Origin: an uncultured Oscillibacter sp.
GTDB taxonomy: Bacteria > Bacillota > Clostridia > Oscillospirales > Oscillospiraceae
Reading direction: 5' to 3'
Assembly (NCBI GenBank): GCA_910587875.1
Contig: CAJUOD010000024.1
Location: 1 to 30,767, forward strand
DNA: 30,767 nt
In this document: piece after piece, positions 20,357 through 29,397 of the stretch
Numbering within the stretch: the stretch's first letter is position 1
Layout: every line of letters begins with the position of its first letter
Notes under the pieces: model-generated
Database searches by the model: none
Seen by the model: only the letters and a program-made list of their open reading frames with translations
What the model was told of the DNA's origin: nothing
Made by a program: the position numbers and the translations under genes

Positions 20357-22879
20357 ATGGCGAACCGATCCCCCCAGACCCCCGCCCTTCACCGAAAGAG
20401 CGAATCCGCCCGCCGGGCCAATCAGATCATCCGCGGGCGGACGCTGCTGATGATGCTGGTGCTGGGCGTGGGCACTTTTTTGCTGCTTTTCTGGAAGCTC
20501 TACGACCTTCAGATCAACCGGCACGACGAGATGCAGGCCCGGGCCGTCCACCAGCAGACCCGGGAGGTCTCCGTCAACGCCTCCCGGGGGACCATCTACG
20601 ACAAGAACCACAACATCCTGGCCAGCTCCACCACGGCGGAGATGGTGATTCTGGACCCCCTGCGCATCGGCCAGTTTGTGGAGAGCCAGGAGAAGGCCCA
20701 GGACGAGGCGGCGGCCAAGGCCCTGGATAAGGGAGAGACCTACACCCGGCAGCCCATTCGGGACCAGGCGTACATCGCCCGGGGGCTGAGCCGCATTCTG
20801 GACATGGACCAGGACTCCATCGAGAAGCGGATGGAGCGGACGAATTCCGAGTACGAGATTCTCCGCCGGAAGGTGGAGAAGGAGCTGGCCGACGAGATCC
20901 GGATGTTCATGAACGGCCAGATTGACGAGGAGGGGAACGAGATTCCCGAGGGCCAGCGGCGCTCCATCACCGGGGTGTACCTGGAGCCGGACTCCAAGCG
21001 CTACTATCCCTACAACGCCATGGCGGCCAACGTTCTGGGCTTTGTGAACATCGAAAACGAGGGCGCCGTGGGCCTGGAGGTCAAATACGACGACGACCTC
21101 TCCGGCGAGGCGGGCATGACCGTCTCCGCGAAAAACAACAAGGGCCAGCCCATGCTCTTCCAGTACGAGCAGTACTTCGACGCGGAGAACGGCAGCGACC
21201 TGGTGCTGACCCTGGACATCAACGTCCAAATCGCCCTGGAAAAGGGCATCGAGTCCATGCTGAGCAAATTCGACGCCGCCAGCGGCGGAACGGGCATCGT
21301 CATGAACGTAAATTCCGGAGCCATCCTGGGCATGGCCTCCTATCCCAACTACGACTCCAACCAGTCCGGCGTCCTCTACGACGAGAAGCTGAAAGCCAAG
21401 CTGGAGGGCCAGCTGGCGGATATCGAGAAGAACCGGGACCAATACGCGGCCCAGGATGCCGCGAAAGCCGCCGCCAGGGCGGAAGCCGGCGTGGAGGAGC
21501 CCGAGGAGGAGCTCAGCTCCTATGAGGCGGCGGTGACCAAGGCCAAAACCGACACCCTCCACAGCCAGTGGCGGAACAAGTGCATCGACTCCACCTACGA
21601 GCCCGGCTCCACCTTCAAGCCCATCACCCTGGCGGCGGCGCTGGAGGAGGGAGTCATCAACATGAACTCCACCTATGAGTGCTCGGGCTCCATCATGGTC
21701 AAGGGCTGGGATAAGCCCTTCTACTGCTCCCGGCAGAGCGGCCACGGCCACCAGACCCTGAAGCAGGCGGTGGGGAACTCCTGCAACCCGGCCTTCATCC
21801 GAATCGGCCAGACCCTGGGCACCACCAAGTTCTATGAATACCTCAAGTCCTTCGGCCTGATGGAAAAGACCGGCGTGGACATGATCGGCGAGGCCCAGGG
21901 CATCTTTGCGGACGAGAAGAGCTTCAGCTCCAACATCGTCTCCCTGTCCTCCTACGCCTTCGGCCAGACCTTCAACGTCACGCCCCTGGAGCTCATCCGG
22001 GCCCAGGCGGCCTGCGTCAACGGGGGCTATCTCTACGAGCCCTACGTCGTCGAGCAGGTGCTGGACGGGGAGGGCAACGTCCTCCGGCAGCACGAGGCCA
22101 AGTGCATCCGCCAGGTGGTCAGCGAGGAGACCTCCGCCAAGGTCCGGGAGTGCCTGGAGTACGTGGTGGCGGAGGGCACCGGGAAAAACGGACAGGTGAA
22201 CGGCTACCGCATCGGCGGAAAAACCGGAACGGCCGACAAGACCGGAACCAAAACCGCTGCCAACCCCAAGGGCGATATCGTGGTGTCCTTCATGTGCTTC
22301 GCCCCGGCGGACGACCCGGAGTATATCATGCTCATCACCATGGACACCCCCAGCCGCACCACGGGGACCTTCCCCTCCGGCGGCCAGATGGTGGCCCCCA
22401 CGGCCAGTCAGATCATGAGCGAGATCCTGCCCGTCCTGGGCGTGGAGCCGGACTACACCGCCGACCAGCTGGCGGGGGCCGACGCCGCCGTGCCCCACGT
22501 GGTGGGCCAGGATGTGGAGACCGCCCGGGCCCGGCTGGAGAACGCGGGCTTCACCTTCCGCACCGTGGGCAATGGGGCCGAGGTCACGGCCCAGACCCCC
22601 GAGGGCGGAGCCATCGTGCCCAACAACGCCTCCATCGTCCTGTACCTGGGGGAGGAGAAGAACGACGCCCCCCGAGCCGTGCCCAATGTCCTGGGGCTCA
22701 CCGCCGCCGAGGCCAATCAGGCCCTGACCAACGCGGGCCTCATCATGCGGGTGACGGGCGCCACCAGCACGGAGTCCGGCAACGTCCGGGCCATCTCCCA
22801 GGACCGGGAGGAGGGGACCGAGCTGGCCCCCGGCAGCGTGGTCACCGTCCGCTTCGGCGACAGCTCCGTCCGGGACTAA
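20357..22879 (+). CDS. Class B penicillin-binding protein with two PASTA domains (PBP2x/SpoVD/FtsI type)
   Basis: This septal transpeptidase cross-links peptidoglycan and is the target of beta-lactams. The 840-residue protein has an N-terminal membrane helix (about residues 31-48), a dimerisation/pedestal domain, and a transpeptidase domain with S418-T-F-K421, S475-C-N477 and K622-T-G-T625. Two C-terminal PASTA repeats follow (PHVVGQDVETARARLENAGF and PNVLGLTAAEANQALTNAGL). Between PNYD (330-333) and the active serine lie about 85 residues, some 55 more than in E. coli FtsI, with a charged Ala/Glu/Lys-rich helix-forming stretch. SpoVD and vegetative PBP2x cannot be told apart here; only one such gene is in the cluster. 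AGGAGG at 20344-20349. Confidence 0.95.
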   Translation: MANRSPQTPALHRKSESARRANQIIRGRTLLMMLVLGVGTFLLLFWKLYDLQINRHDEMQARAVHQQTREVSVNASRGTIYDKNHNILASSTTAEMVILDPLRIGQFVESQEKAQDEAAAKALDKGETYTRQPIRDQAYIARGLSRILDMDQDSIEKRMERTNSEYEILRRKVEKELADEIRMFMNGQIDEEGNEIPEGQRRSITGVYLEPDSKRYYPYNAMAANVLGFVNIENEGAVGLEVKYDDDLSGEAGMTVSAKNNKGQPMLFQYEQYFDAENGSDLVLTLDINVQIALEKGIESMLSKFDAASGGTGIVMNVNSGAILGMASYPNYDSNQSGVLYDEKLKAKLEGQLADIEKNRDQYAAQDAAKAAARAEAGVEEPEEELSSYEAAVTKAKTDTLHSQWRNKCIDSTYEPGSTFKPITLAAALEEGVINMNSTYECSGSIMVKGWDKPFYCSRQSGHGHQTLKQAVGNSCNPAFIRIGQTLGTTKFYEYLKSFGLMEKTGVDMIGEAQGIFADEKSFSSNIVSLSSYAFGQTFNVTPLELIRAQAACVNGGYLYEPYVVEQVLDGEGNVLRQHEAKCIRQVVSEETSAKVRECLEYVVAEGTGKNGQVNGYRIGGKTGTADKTGTKTAANPKGDIVVSFMCFAPADDPEYIMLITMDTPSRTTGTFPSGGQMVAPTASQIMSEILPVLGVEPDYTADQLAGADAAVPHVVGQDVETARARLENAGFTFRTVGNGAEVTAQTPEGGAIVPNNASIVLYLGEEKNDAPRAVPNVLGLTAAEANQALTNAGLIMRVTGATSTESGNVRAISQDREEGTELAPGSVVTVRFGDSSVRD

Positions 22880-22915
22880 CAGCAGGATTTACATGGTTTT
22901 CGACAGATAACGCCG

Positions 22916-22944
22916 TATACATTGCGTTTTATTCGGGCTATAAT
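22916..22944 (+). promoter_or_regulatory. Probable internal promoter for murE
   Basis: TATACA (22916-22921, 4/6 to TTGACA), a 17-base spacer and a perfect TATAAT (22939-22944). An inverted repeat CATCCAG (22945-22951) / CTGGATG (22963-22969) follows at once and runs into the GGAGG ribosome site, so it could be an operator at the transcription start. Confidence 0.55.
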
Positions 22945-22983
22945 CATCCAGGAAGTAATAAACTGGATGGAGGTTTGACAAGT

Positions 22984-24426
22984 ATGAAGCTGAAAGAACT
23001 GCTGGCGGGTCTGGAAGTCCTCTCCGCCAACGTGGATCTGGAGACGGAAATCGCCAATGTCCAATACGACTCCCGCCAGGTGGGGCCCGGGGACCTCTTC
23101 GTGGCCCTCTGCGGCTACGCCGTGGACGGCCATAAGTTCATCCCCCAAGCCGTGGCCTCCGGCGCGGCGGCGGTGCTGTGCCAGACGGCGCCGGAGGGGG
23201 AGGACGTCCCCTATGTCCAGGTGGCGGACTCCCGCCGGGCCCTGGCCGCAGTAGGGGCCAACTTCTTCGGACACCCGGCGGATGCCATGACCATGGTGGG
23301 CGTCACCGGGACCAACGGAAAGACCACCACCACCTATCTTCTCAAGGCCGTTCTGGAAGCCCGGGGGGAAAGGGTGGGCTTGATTGGAACAAACCAGAAT
23401 ATGATCGGGGAGGAGGTCCTGCCCACGGAGCGGACCACCCCCGAGTCCTTTGAGCTCCAGAAGCTCTTCGCCCGGATGCGGGAGGCGGGCTGCACCTGCG
23501 TGGTGATGGAGGTTTCCTCCCACGCCCTGTATCTGGACCGGGTTTATGGCGTCCATTACGAGGTGGGCGTCTTCACGAACCTGACCCAGGACCACCTGGA
23601 CTTCCATGAGACCATGGAGGCCTACTGCGACGCCAAGGCCATCCTGTTCCGGAACTGCGGCACCGGCGTGGTCAACGCCGCCGACCCCTGGACGCCCCGC
23701 CTTCTGGAGCGCGCCAGCTGTAAGCTGCTTTCCTTCACCAGCAGCGGCACGGCGGACCTGCGGGCGGAGAACATCGCCCTGGCGGCGGACCACGTGGCCT
23801 TTACCGCCGTATACAAGGAGGAGCGGGTCCCCGTCCGGGTGAACATCCCCGGGCACTTCATGGTGGACAACGCCCTGGACGTGCTGGGGGCGGCCCTGGC
23901 CCTGGGGATTCCTCTGGAGGAGAGCGCCGCCGTCCTGGCCCGGGTGCCCCACGTGAAGGGCCGGGTGGAGGTGGTGCCCACAACCGGGAAGGATTACACC
24001 GTCCTCATCGACTACGCCCACAGCCCCGACAGCCTGGTGAACGTTCTGTCCACCGTCCGGGGCTTCGCCAAGGGCCGGACCGTGGCCCTCTTCGGCTGCG
24101 GTGGGGATCGGGATAAGGCCAAGCGCCCCAAGATGGGCCGGGCCGCCGCGGAGAACGCGGATTTCCTGGTGGTTACCACCGACAACCCCCGGACGGAGCG
24201 CCCGGCGGACATCATCGCCGACATCCTGCCGGGGCTGGCGGGGACCGGGACGCCTTACGAGGTCATTGAGGACCGGGTGGAGGCTATCCACTGGGCGATG
24301 GACCACGCCAAGGCGGGGGACGTCATCGTCCTCTGCGGCAAGGGCCATGAGACCTACCAGGAGGTAGGCCATGAGAAGCGCCACATGGACGAACGGGAGA
24401 TCGTCGCGGACTATCTGCGCAAGTGA
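22984..24426 (+). CDS. murE: UDP-MurNAc-L-Ala-D-Glu:meso-diaminopimelate ligase
   Basis: MurE adds the third residue of the peptidoglycan stem peptide. The 480-residue protein has the Mur-ligase ATP loop GVTGTNGKTTTT (Lys113), the carbamylated-lysine region and ITLDYAHSP-like IDYAHSPDSL. DNPR at 400-403 is the signature of meso-diaminopimelate specificity (lysine-type enzymes differ there). GKGHETYQE lies near the C-terminus. The ATG at 22984 follows GGAGG with a long (10-base) spacing; the upstream in-frame extension runs through the PBP gene. murF does not follow, unlike in many clusters. Confidence 0.97.
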   Translation: MKLKELLAGLEVLSANVDLETEIANVQYDSRQVGPGDLFVALCGYAVDGHKFIPQAVASGAAAVLCQTAPEGEDVPYVQVADSRRALAAVGANFFGHPADAMTMVGVTGTNGKTTTTYLLKAVLEARGERVGLIGTNQNMIGEEVLPTERTTPESFELQKLFARMREAGCTCVVMEVSSHALYLDRVYGVHYEVGVFTNLTQDHLDFHETMEAYCDAKAILFRNCGTGVVNAADPWTPRLLERASCKLLSFTSSGTADLRAENIALAADHVAFTAVYKEERVPVRVNIPGHFMVDNALDVLGAALALGIPLEESAAVLARVPHVKGRVEVVPTTGKDYTVLIDYAHSPDSLVNVLSTVRGFAKGRTVALFGCGGDRDKAKRPKMGRAAAENADFLVVTTDNPRTERPADIIADILPGLAGTGTPYEVIEDRVEAIHWAMDHAKAGDVIVLCGKGHETYQEVGHEKRHMDEREIVADYLRK

Positions 24427-24462
24427 AAAAGCCGCCCGCCGGGCGGGGGAGAGGGAAAACTT

Positions 24463-25449
24463 ATGATCGTTACGTTGCTGCTGGCCTGTGGAATCAGCTT
24501 CCTGCTGACCCTGGTCCTGGGAAAATTCGTCATCGCCGAGCTGCGGAAGCTGAAGGCGGGACAGGAGATCCGGAAGGAGGGCCCCGCCTGGCACGCCGGA
24601 AAGGCGGGCACGCCCACCATGGGCGGCATCATGTTCATCATCGGATCCGGCGTGGTGGCCTTCCTCATGGGCTGGGAGAGCATGCTCCGGGGGGAGTTCG
24701 CCCACCTGTACGTGTATCTCTTTGCCCTGATTTTCGGGCTCATCGGTTTTGTAGACGACTACCGCAAGGTGCGCCAGCATCAGAACGAGGGCCTGACCGC
24801 CAAGCAGAAGTTCATTCTCCAGCTGGCGGCGGCGGTGCTGTTCCTCAGCCTGATGCGCTATGAGGGCCTTTTGACCAACGCACTGTATATCCCCTTCCTG
24901 AATGTCACCGTGGAGATCAACTGGATTCTCTACCTGGTCTTTGCCGCCTTTGTCATCGTGGGCTGCGTCAACGCGGTGAATCTGACGGACGGCATTGACG
25001 GGCAGTCCTCCAGCGTCACCTTTGTGGTGATGGTGTTTTTCACCGCCGCGGCGGCCAAGTGGGGCCTCATGCCCCTGGCGCTGTTCCCCGCCGCTCTGGC
25101 GGGAGGGCTGGCGGCCTTCTTCTGCTACAACCACCACCCCGCCAAGGTCTTCATGGGGGACACCGGCAGCCTCTTCATGGGCGGCGCGGTGGCGGCCCTG
25201 GCCTTCGCCATGGATATGCCCCTGATCCTGATTCTGGTGGGCATCATCTACATTCTGGAGACCCTGTCCGACATCATCCAGGTGGCCTACTTCAAGGCCA
25301 CCCACGGCAAGCGCTTTTTCAAGATGGCCCCCCTGCACCACCACCTGGAGCTCTCCGGGTGGAGCGAGGCGAAGCTGGTGACGGTGTTCTCCGGCGTGAC
25401 CATCCTGTTTTGCCTTCTGGCCTGGTTCGGCATCCAGGGACGGTATTGA
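24463..25449 (+). CDS. mraY: Phospho-N-acetylmuramoyl-pentapeptide transferase
   Basis: MraY makes lipid I by transferring phospho-MurNAc-pentapeptide to undecaprenyl phosphate. The 328-residue polytopic protein has the family motifs: AGTPTMGGIMF, FVDDYRKV (Asp98, Asp99), NLTDGIDG (Asp176), FMGDTGS (Asp233) and the HHHLE triad (292-294). Length is normal. The 36-base gap after murE contains a GC-rich inverted repeat (CGCCCGCCGGGCG) and GGGGGAGAGGG as ribosome site. Confidence 0.98.
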   Translation: MIVTLLLACGISFLLTLVLGKFVIAELRKLKAGQEIRKEGPAWHAGKAGTPTMGGIMFIIGSGVVAFLMGWESMLRGEFAHLYVYLFALIFGLIGFVDDYRKVRQHQNEGLTAKQKFILQLAAAVLFLSLMRYEGLLTNALYIPFLNVTVEINWILYLVFAAFVIVGCVNAVNLTDGIDGQSSSVTFVVMVFFTAAAAKWGLMPLALFPAALAGGLAAFFCYNHHPAKVFMGDTGSLFMGGAVAALAFAMDMPLILILVGIIYILETLSDIIQVAYFKATHGKRFFKMAPLHHHLELSGWSEAKLVTVFSGVTILFCLLAWFGIQGRY

Positions 25450-25479
25450 GTCTGAAACGTTAAAGGGAGGAGGGAGCAT

Positions 25480-26862
25480 ATGGCGGCACGCGGCAGTTCA
25501 GCGGCCAGGAGGGAGCCCCAGCGGCGCCCCGAGCCCCAGCGCAGGCCCGCCCAGCAGCGGCGGAAGCCCGCTGTGAGCCAGCAGCGCCGCCCGGCCCGGC
25601 AGAGCGTGGTGATTCCTTTCCCCGTGCCGGAGCGGCAGCCGGTGAAGCGGCCCCGCCGCCGTCCCCTGACCCGGGAGGAGGCCCAGCGCCGCCAGGAGGT
25701 CCGCTTCCGCCAGCAGGCGCTGGAGGAAGAGGGCAAGGAGCTGGCCAAGGGGCCCATCGACCTGCCCTTCTGCCTGCTGGTCCTGCTGCTCATGGCCATC
25801 GGCCTGGTGATGCTGCTGTCCGCCAGCTTCCCTTCCGCGTACTACAACACGAAAAACAACGACCCCACCTATTGGTTTGTCCGCCAGGGCATCTTCGCCG
25901 TCATGGGCATCGCCGGAATGTTGTTCATCGGAAAAATCAACTACCGGCGCTTCCGGGGCGTGGCGAAGTCCCTGCTCTACGTATCCATTTTCCTGCTCAT
26001 CTTCGTGGCGATTCCCGGCAACCCCTTCGCCGTTACGGTCAAGGGCGCCACCCGGTGGATCGGCGTGGGCGAGCTGTTCAGCTTCCAGCCCTCGGAGATC
26101 GCCAAGATGGCCATCGTCATCTACTTCTCCGACAGTATCTCGAAAAAGAAGGACCTCATGCGCTCCTTCCGGTACGGCGTCCTGCCCTACGCCGCCCTGC
26201 TGATCGTCACGGCGGGCCTGGTGGCCATTGAGCCCCACCTCTCCGGCGCGATTCTGATCCTGGGCGTGGGCGCGGCGCTGATGCTGGTGGGCGGCATCAA
26301 CTGGGCCTGGGTCTTCGGTGCCATGGCCGGCGCGGCGGGGATGCTGTACTTCGCCCTGTTCGTGGTGGGGTACAACACCTCCCGCATCCAGTATTGGCTG
26401 AAGCCCTGGGAGGACGCCCAGGGGAAGGGCTACCAGTTGTGGCAGAGCATGATTACCATCGGCTCCGGCGGACTCCTGGGCGTGGGCCTGGGAAAGAGCC
26501 GCCAGAAGTTCCTGTTCCTCCCGGAGGAGCACAACGATTTCATTTTCGCCATCATCTGTGAGGAGCTGGGCCTCATCGGGGCCAGCGTCATCATGCTCCT
26601 CTTCGCGGCCCTGATTCTCCGGGGCTATTGGATCGCCCTCCACGCCCGGGACCGCTTCGGCAGCCTCCTGGTCATCGGCGTCACCACGCTGATCGCCATG
26701 CAGACCTTCCTGAACATCGGCGTGGTGACGGGCCTGCTGCCCACCACGGGCATCTCCCTGCCCTTCTTCAGCTACGGGGGCACGGCCCTTTCGATTCAGC
26801 TGGCGGAGATGGGCGTCGTGCTGTCGGTGTCGCGGCAGATGAAACCCACGAAAGCCGGGTAA
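25480..26862 (+). CDS. ftsW: SEDS peptidoglycan polymerase FtsW with a long basic N-terminal extension
   Basis: FtsW polymerises glycan strands at the septum together with its partner PBP. The 460-residue protein is polytopic from about residue 90. SEDS landmarks: KGATRWI, FQPSEIAKMAIVIY, EEHNDFIFAIICEELG with the putative catalytic Asp353, and NIGVVTGLLPTTGISLPFFSYGGTAL. The first ~88 residues are an unusual cytoplasmic extension with about a third Arg plus many Gln and Pro. GGGAGGAGGG directly precedes the ATG, so this start is supported. SpoVE is the alternative name within the family. murD, often found just before ftsW, is absent. Confidence 0.93.
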   Translation: MAARGSSAARREPQRRPEPQRRPAQQRRKPAVSQQRRPARQSVVIPFPVPERQPVKRPRRRPLTREEAQRRQEVRFRQQALEEEGKELAKGPIDLPFCLLVLLLMAIGLVMLLSASFPSAYYNTKNNDPTYWFVRQGIFAVMGIAGMLFIGKINYRRFRGVAKSLLYVSIFLLIFVAIPGNPFAVTVKGATRWIGVGELFSFQPSEIAKMAIVIYFSDSISKKKDLMRSFRYGVLPYAALLIVTAGLVAIEPHLSGAILILGVGAALMLVGGINWAWVFGAMAGAAGMLYFALFVVGYNTSRIQYWLKPWEDAQGKGYQLWQSMITIGSGGLLGVGLGKSRQKFLFLPEEHNDFIFAIICEELGLIGASVIMLLFAALILRGYWIALHARDRFGSLLVIGVTTLIAMQTFLNIGVVTGLLPTTGISLPFFSYGGTALSIQLAEMGVVLSVSRQMKPTKAG

Positions 26863-26876
26863 AGGAGGCGTTTTCA

Positions 26877-28013
26877 ATGCCAAGACCGTTGCAGCGGGTC
26901 ATCTTCACCTGCGGCGGTACGGCGGGGCACGTGAATCCCGCCATCGCCCTGGCCCAGCTGACCCTGGAGAAGAACCCTCAGGCGCAGATTTTATTCGTGG
27001 GCGCGGAGCGGGGCCTGGAAAAGGACCTGGTGCCCAAGGCGGGCTATGAATTTAAGACCGTCCATATCTCCAGCTTCCACCGCTCCTTCCAGCCCGCGGA
27101 GATCAAGCACAACCTCATCTCCGTGGGCAACCTCATCCGGGCCCCCGGAGAGGCCCGGGCCATCCTCCGGGCCTTTAGGCCCGACGCGGTGGTGGGCACC
27201 GGGGGTTACGCCAGCTACCCGCTGGTGAAGGCCGCCGCCAAGATGAAGATCCCCACGGCGGTCCACGAGTCCAACGCCGTGCCGGGCCTGACGACCCAGA
27301 TGCTGGAGAATTACGCGGACCGCATCATGGTGGGTTTCGAGTCCTGCCGGAAGCACTACCGCCGCCCCGAGAAGGTGGTGGTTACCGGCACGCCGGTGCG
27401 GCACGACTTCTTTTCCATGACGAAAGCGGAAGCCAAGAAAGCCCTGGGAGTGGGCGACGGGCGGCCTCTGATCGTCTCCTTCTGGGGGTCCCTGGGAGCC
27501 TCGGGCATGAACCGCCAGATGGCGGATTTCCTGGCCCTGGAGGCGGCAAAGCAGCCCTTCCACCACATCCACGGCGCGGGGAAGCAGGGCTGTCCCCTGA
27601 TGCTGGAGGCCCTGCGGGAAAAGGGCGTGGACCTGGGGGCCTGCCCGGCCCTGCAATTGCGGGAGTACATCTACGACATGGCCCCCGTCATGCGGGCGGC
27701 GGATTTGGTCATCTGCCGGGCCGGGGCCTCCACCATCAGCGAGCTGACGGCCCTGGGGACTCCGGCGCTGATGGTCCCGTCCCCCTACGTCACCAACAAC
27801 CACCAGGAGAAGAACGCCCGGGCCTTGGAGGAGGCCGGGGGCGCGGCGGTGCTGCTGGAGCCGGAGTGCTCCGGCCAGGCCCTGTTCCAGGCGGCCTGCG
27901 GCATCCTCCACGACGGGGATCGCCTCCGGGCCATGGAGGAGGCCATGGCCTCCCTTGGCATCCGGGACGCCGCCGAGCGCATTTACCGGACGGTGCTGGA
28001 CATCCAAAAGTAA
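26877..28013 (+). CDS. murG: Undecaprenyldiphospho-muramoylpentapeptide beta-N-acetylglucosaminyltransferase
   Basis: MurG adds GlcNAc to lipid I, giving lipid II, at the inner membrane face. The 378-residue protein is a GT-B enzyme (GT28): N-terminal glycine loop TCGGTAGHVNPAIALA (Ala replaces the usual third Gly), GTGGYASYPLV, HESNAVPGLT, and the UDP-GlcNAc site VICRAGASTISELTALGTPALMVPSP with NNHQEKNA. The ATG at 26877 follows AAAGGAGG; the in-frame extension upstream lies inside ftsW. Confidence 0.97.
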   Translation: MPRPLQRVIFTCGGTAGHVNPAIALAQLTLEKNPQAQILFVGAERGLEKDLVPKAGYEFKTVHISSFHRSFQPAEIKHNLISVGNLIRAPGEARAILRAFRPDAVVGTGGYASYPLVKAAAKMKIPTAVHESNAVPGLTTQMLENYADRIMVGFESCRKHYRRPEKVVVTGTPVRHDFFSMTKAEAKKALGVGDGRPLIVSFWGSLGASGMNRQMADFLALEAAKQPFHHIHGAGKQGCPLMLEALREKGVDLGACPALQLREYIYDMAPVMRAADLVICRAGASTISELTALGTPALMVPSPYVTNNHQEKNARALEEAGGAAVLLEPECSGQALFQAACGILHDGDRLRAMEEAMASLGIRDAAERIYRTVLDIQK

Positions 28014-28075
28014 CCGGAAAGCCCTTCCGCCCATAGGATGGAGCGTTAGACCATTCTTGGAGCGGAGGGACGGAC

Positions 28076-29335
28076 ATGAGCCATTTAGTCATAAGAGGCG
28101 GCAGCCGCCTGCGGGGCGAGGCCGGGATACAGGGGGCGAAAAACAGCGTCCTGCCCATCCTGGCGGCCACGCTGCTGACGGCGGACCAGGTGGAGCTGCG
28201 GGGCTGTCCCCGCCTGAGGGATGTGGACGCCTCCATCCGCATTCTGGAGGGCCTGGGCTGTACGGCTCGCTGGGAGGGGGAGGACGTCCTCCTCGTGGAC
28301 ACCCGGGGCGTGGACGGCTGCGCCGTCCCGGAGGCCCTGATGCGGGAGATGCGGTCCTCCGCCATCTTCCTGGGGGCCATCCTGGCCCGGTGCGGACAGG
28401 CGGAGCTGAGCTACCCCGGCGGCTGTGAGCTGGGGCCCCGGCCCATCGACCTGCACCTCTCCGGCCTCCGGGACCTGGGGGCGGAGATCGACGACGCCGG
28501 AGGCGTGCTGCACGCGAAGGCCTCCCGGCTTCAGGGCCGGGAAATTGTGTTAAGCCTCCCCTCCGTGGGCGCCACGGAGAACCTGATGCTGGCGGCCTGC
28601 GGCGCCGGAGGCGTCACCACCATAGCCAACGCCGCCCGGGAGCCGGAGATCGTGGACCTCCAGAATTTCCTCTCGAAGTGCGGGGCCAGGGTCTCCGGGG
28701 CGGGGACCTCCACGGTGTCCGTCGAGGGCGGGAAGCCCCTCCACGGCTGTACTTATACCATCATGCCGGACCGGATCGCGGCGGCGACCTATCTCTGCGC
28801 GGCGGCCTCCGCCGGGGGAGAGGTCTTCCTGCGGGGGGCCCGGGAGGAGCATTTGTCCACCGTCGCCGCCGTGCTGCGGGAGGCGGGCTGCTCCATCCTC
28901 TCCGACGAGCGGGGCATGGCCTGTGCCTGCCGGGGCCGCCTGAAGGCGGTGCGCCCGGTGCGGACGGCCCCCTATCCCGGCTTTCCCACCGACGCCCAGG
29001 CCATTTTGATGGCGGCGCTGCTGCGGTGCCGGGGGGCGGCGGTGTTCGAGGAGAACATGTTCTCCAGCCGCTACCGCCACGTGGACGAATTGGCCCGCAT
29101 GGGGGCCGACATCCGGGTCTCCGGACGGACGGCGGTGGTCACCGGGGTGGAGCGCCTCCACGGCGCGCCGGTACGGTGCACGGACCTCCGGGGCGGGGCG
29201 GCCCTGTGCGTGGCGGCCCTGGCGGCGGAGGGGGAGACGGAGGTCTCCGAGACCGGCCACATCGACCGGGGCTACGAGGACCTGGTCCGGGACCTGGGGT
29301 CCCTGGGGGCGGAGATCGCCCGGGTGGGGGATTGA
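28076..29335 (+). CDS. murA: UDP-N-acetylglucosamine 1-carboxyvinyltransferase
   Basis: MurA starts peptidoglycan synthesis by adding enolpyruvate from PEP to UDP-GlcNAc. The 419-residue length is typical. Lys22-Asn23 in IQGAKNSVLP and Cys117 in PGGCELGPRPIDLHL are the catalytic residues; a Cys there predicts fosfomycin sensitivity, as Asp variants are resistant (family knowledge). FPTDAQAILMAAL and the C-terminal GHIDRGYEDL region are present. The position, between murG and ftsQ, is where many Firmicutes have murB or murC. A second murA may exist elsewhere. Confidence 0.97.
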   Translation: MSHLVIRGGSRLRGEAGIQGAKNSVLPILAATLLTADQVELRGCPRLRDVDASIRILEGLGCTARWEGEDVLLVDTRGVDGCAVPEALMREMRSSAIFLGAILARCGQAELSYPGGCELGPRPIDLHLSGLRDLGAEIDDAGGVLHAKASRLQGREIVLSLPSVGATENLMLAACGAGGVTTIANAAREPEIVDLQNFLSKCGARVSGAGTSTVSVEGGKPLHGCTYTIMPDRIAAATYLCAAASAGGEVFLRGAREEHLSTVAAVLREAGCSILSDERGMACACRGRLKAVRPVRTAPYPGFPTDAQAILMAALLRCRGAAVFEENMFSSRYRHVDELARMGADIRVSGRTAVVTGVERLHGAPVRCTDLRGGAALCVAALAAEGETEVSETGHIDRGYEDLVRDLGSLGAEIARVGD

Positions 29336-29397
29336 AGAAGATGAGACGCGGGGGCCGCGGAGGCGGTCCCCCTTGAGATAGAACTGGAGCGAAGGCC

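Noticed and set aside
20342..22498. A 718-codon open frame on the - strand
   Set aside because: It lies opposite the PASTA PBP gene, which has all its catalytic motifs.
22876..25479. An 867-codon open frame on the - strand
   Set aside because: It is antisense to murE and mraY, both certain; rich in Gly, His and Val in the way of mirror frames.
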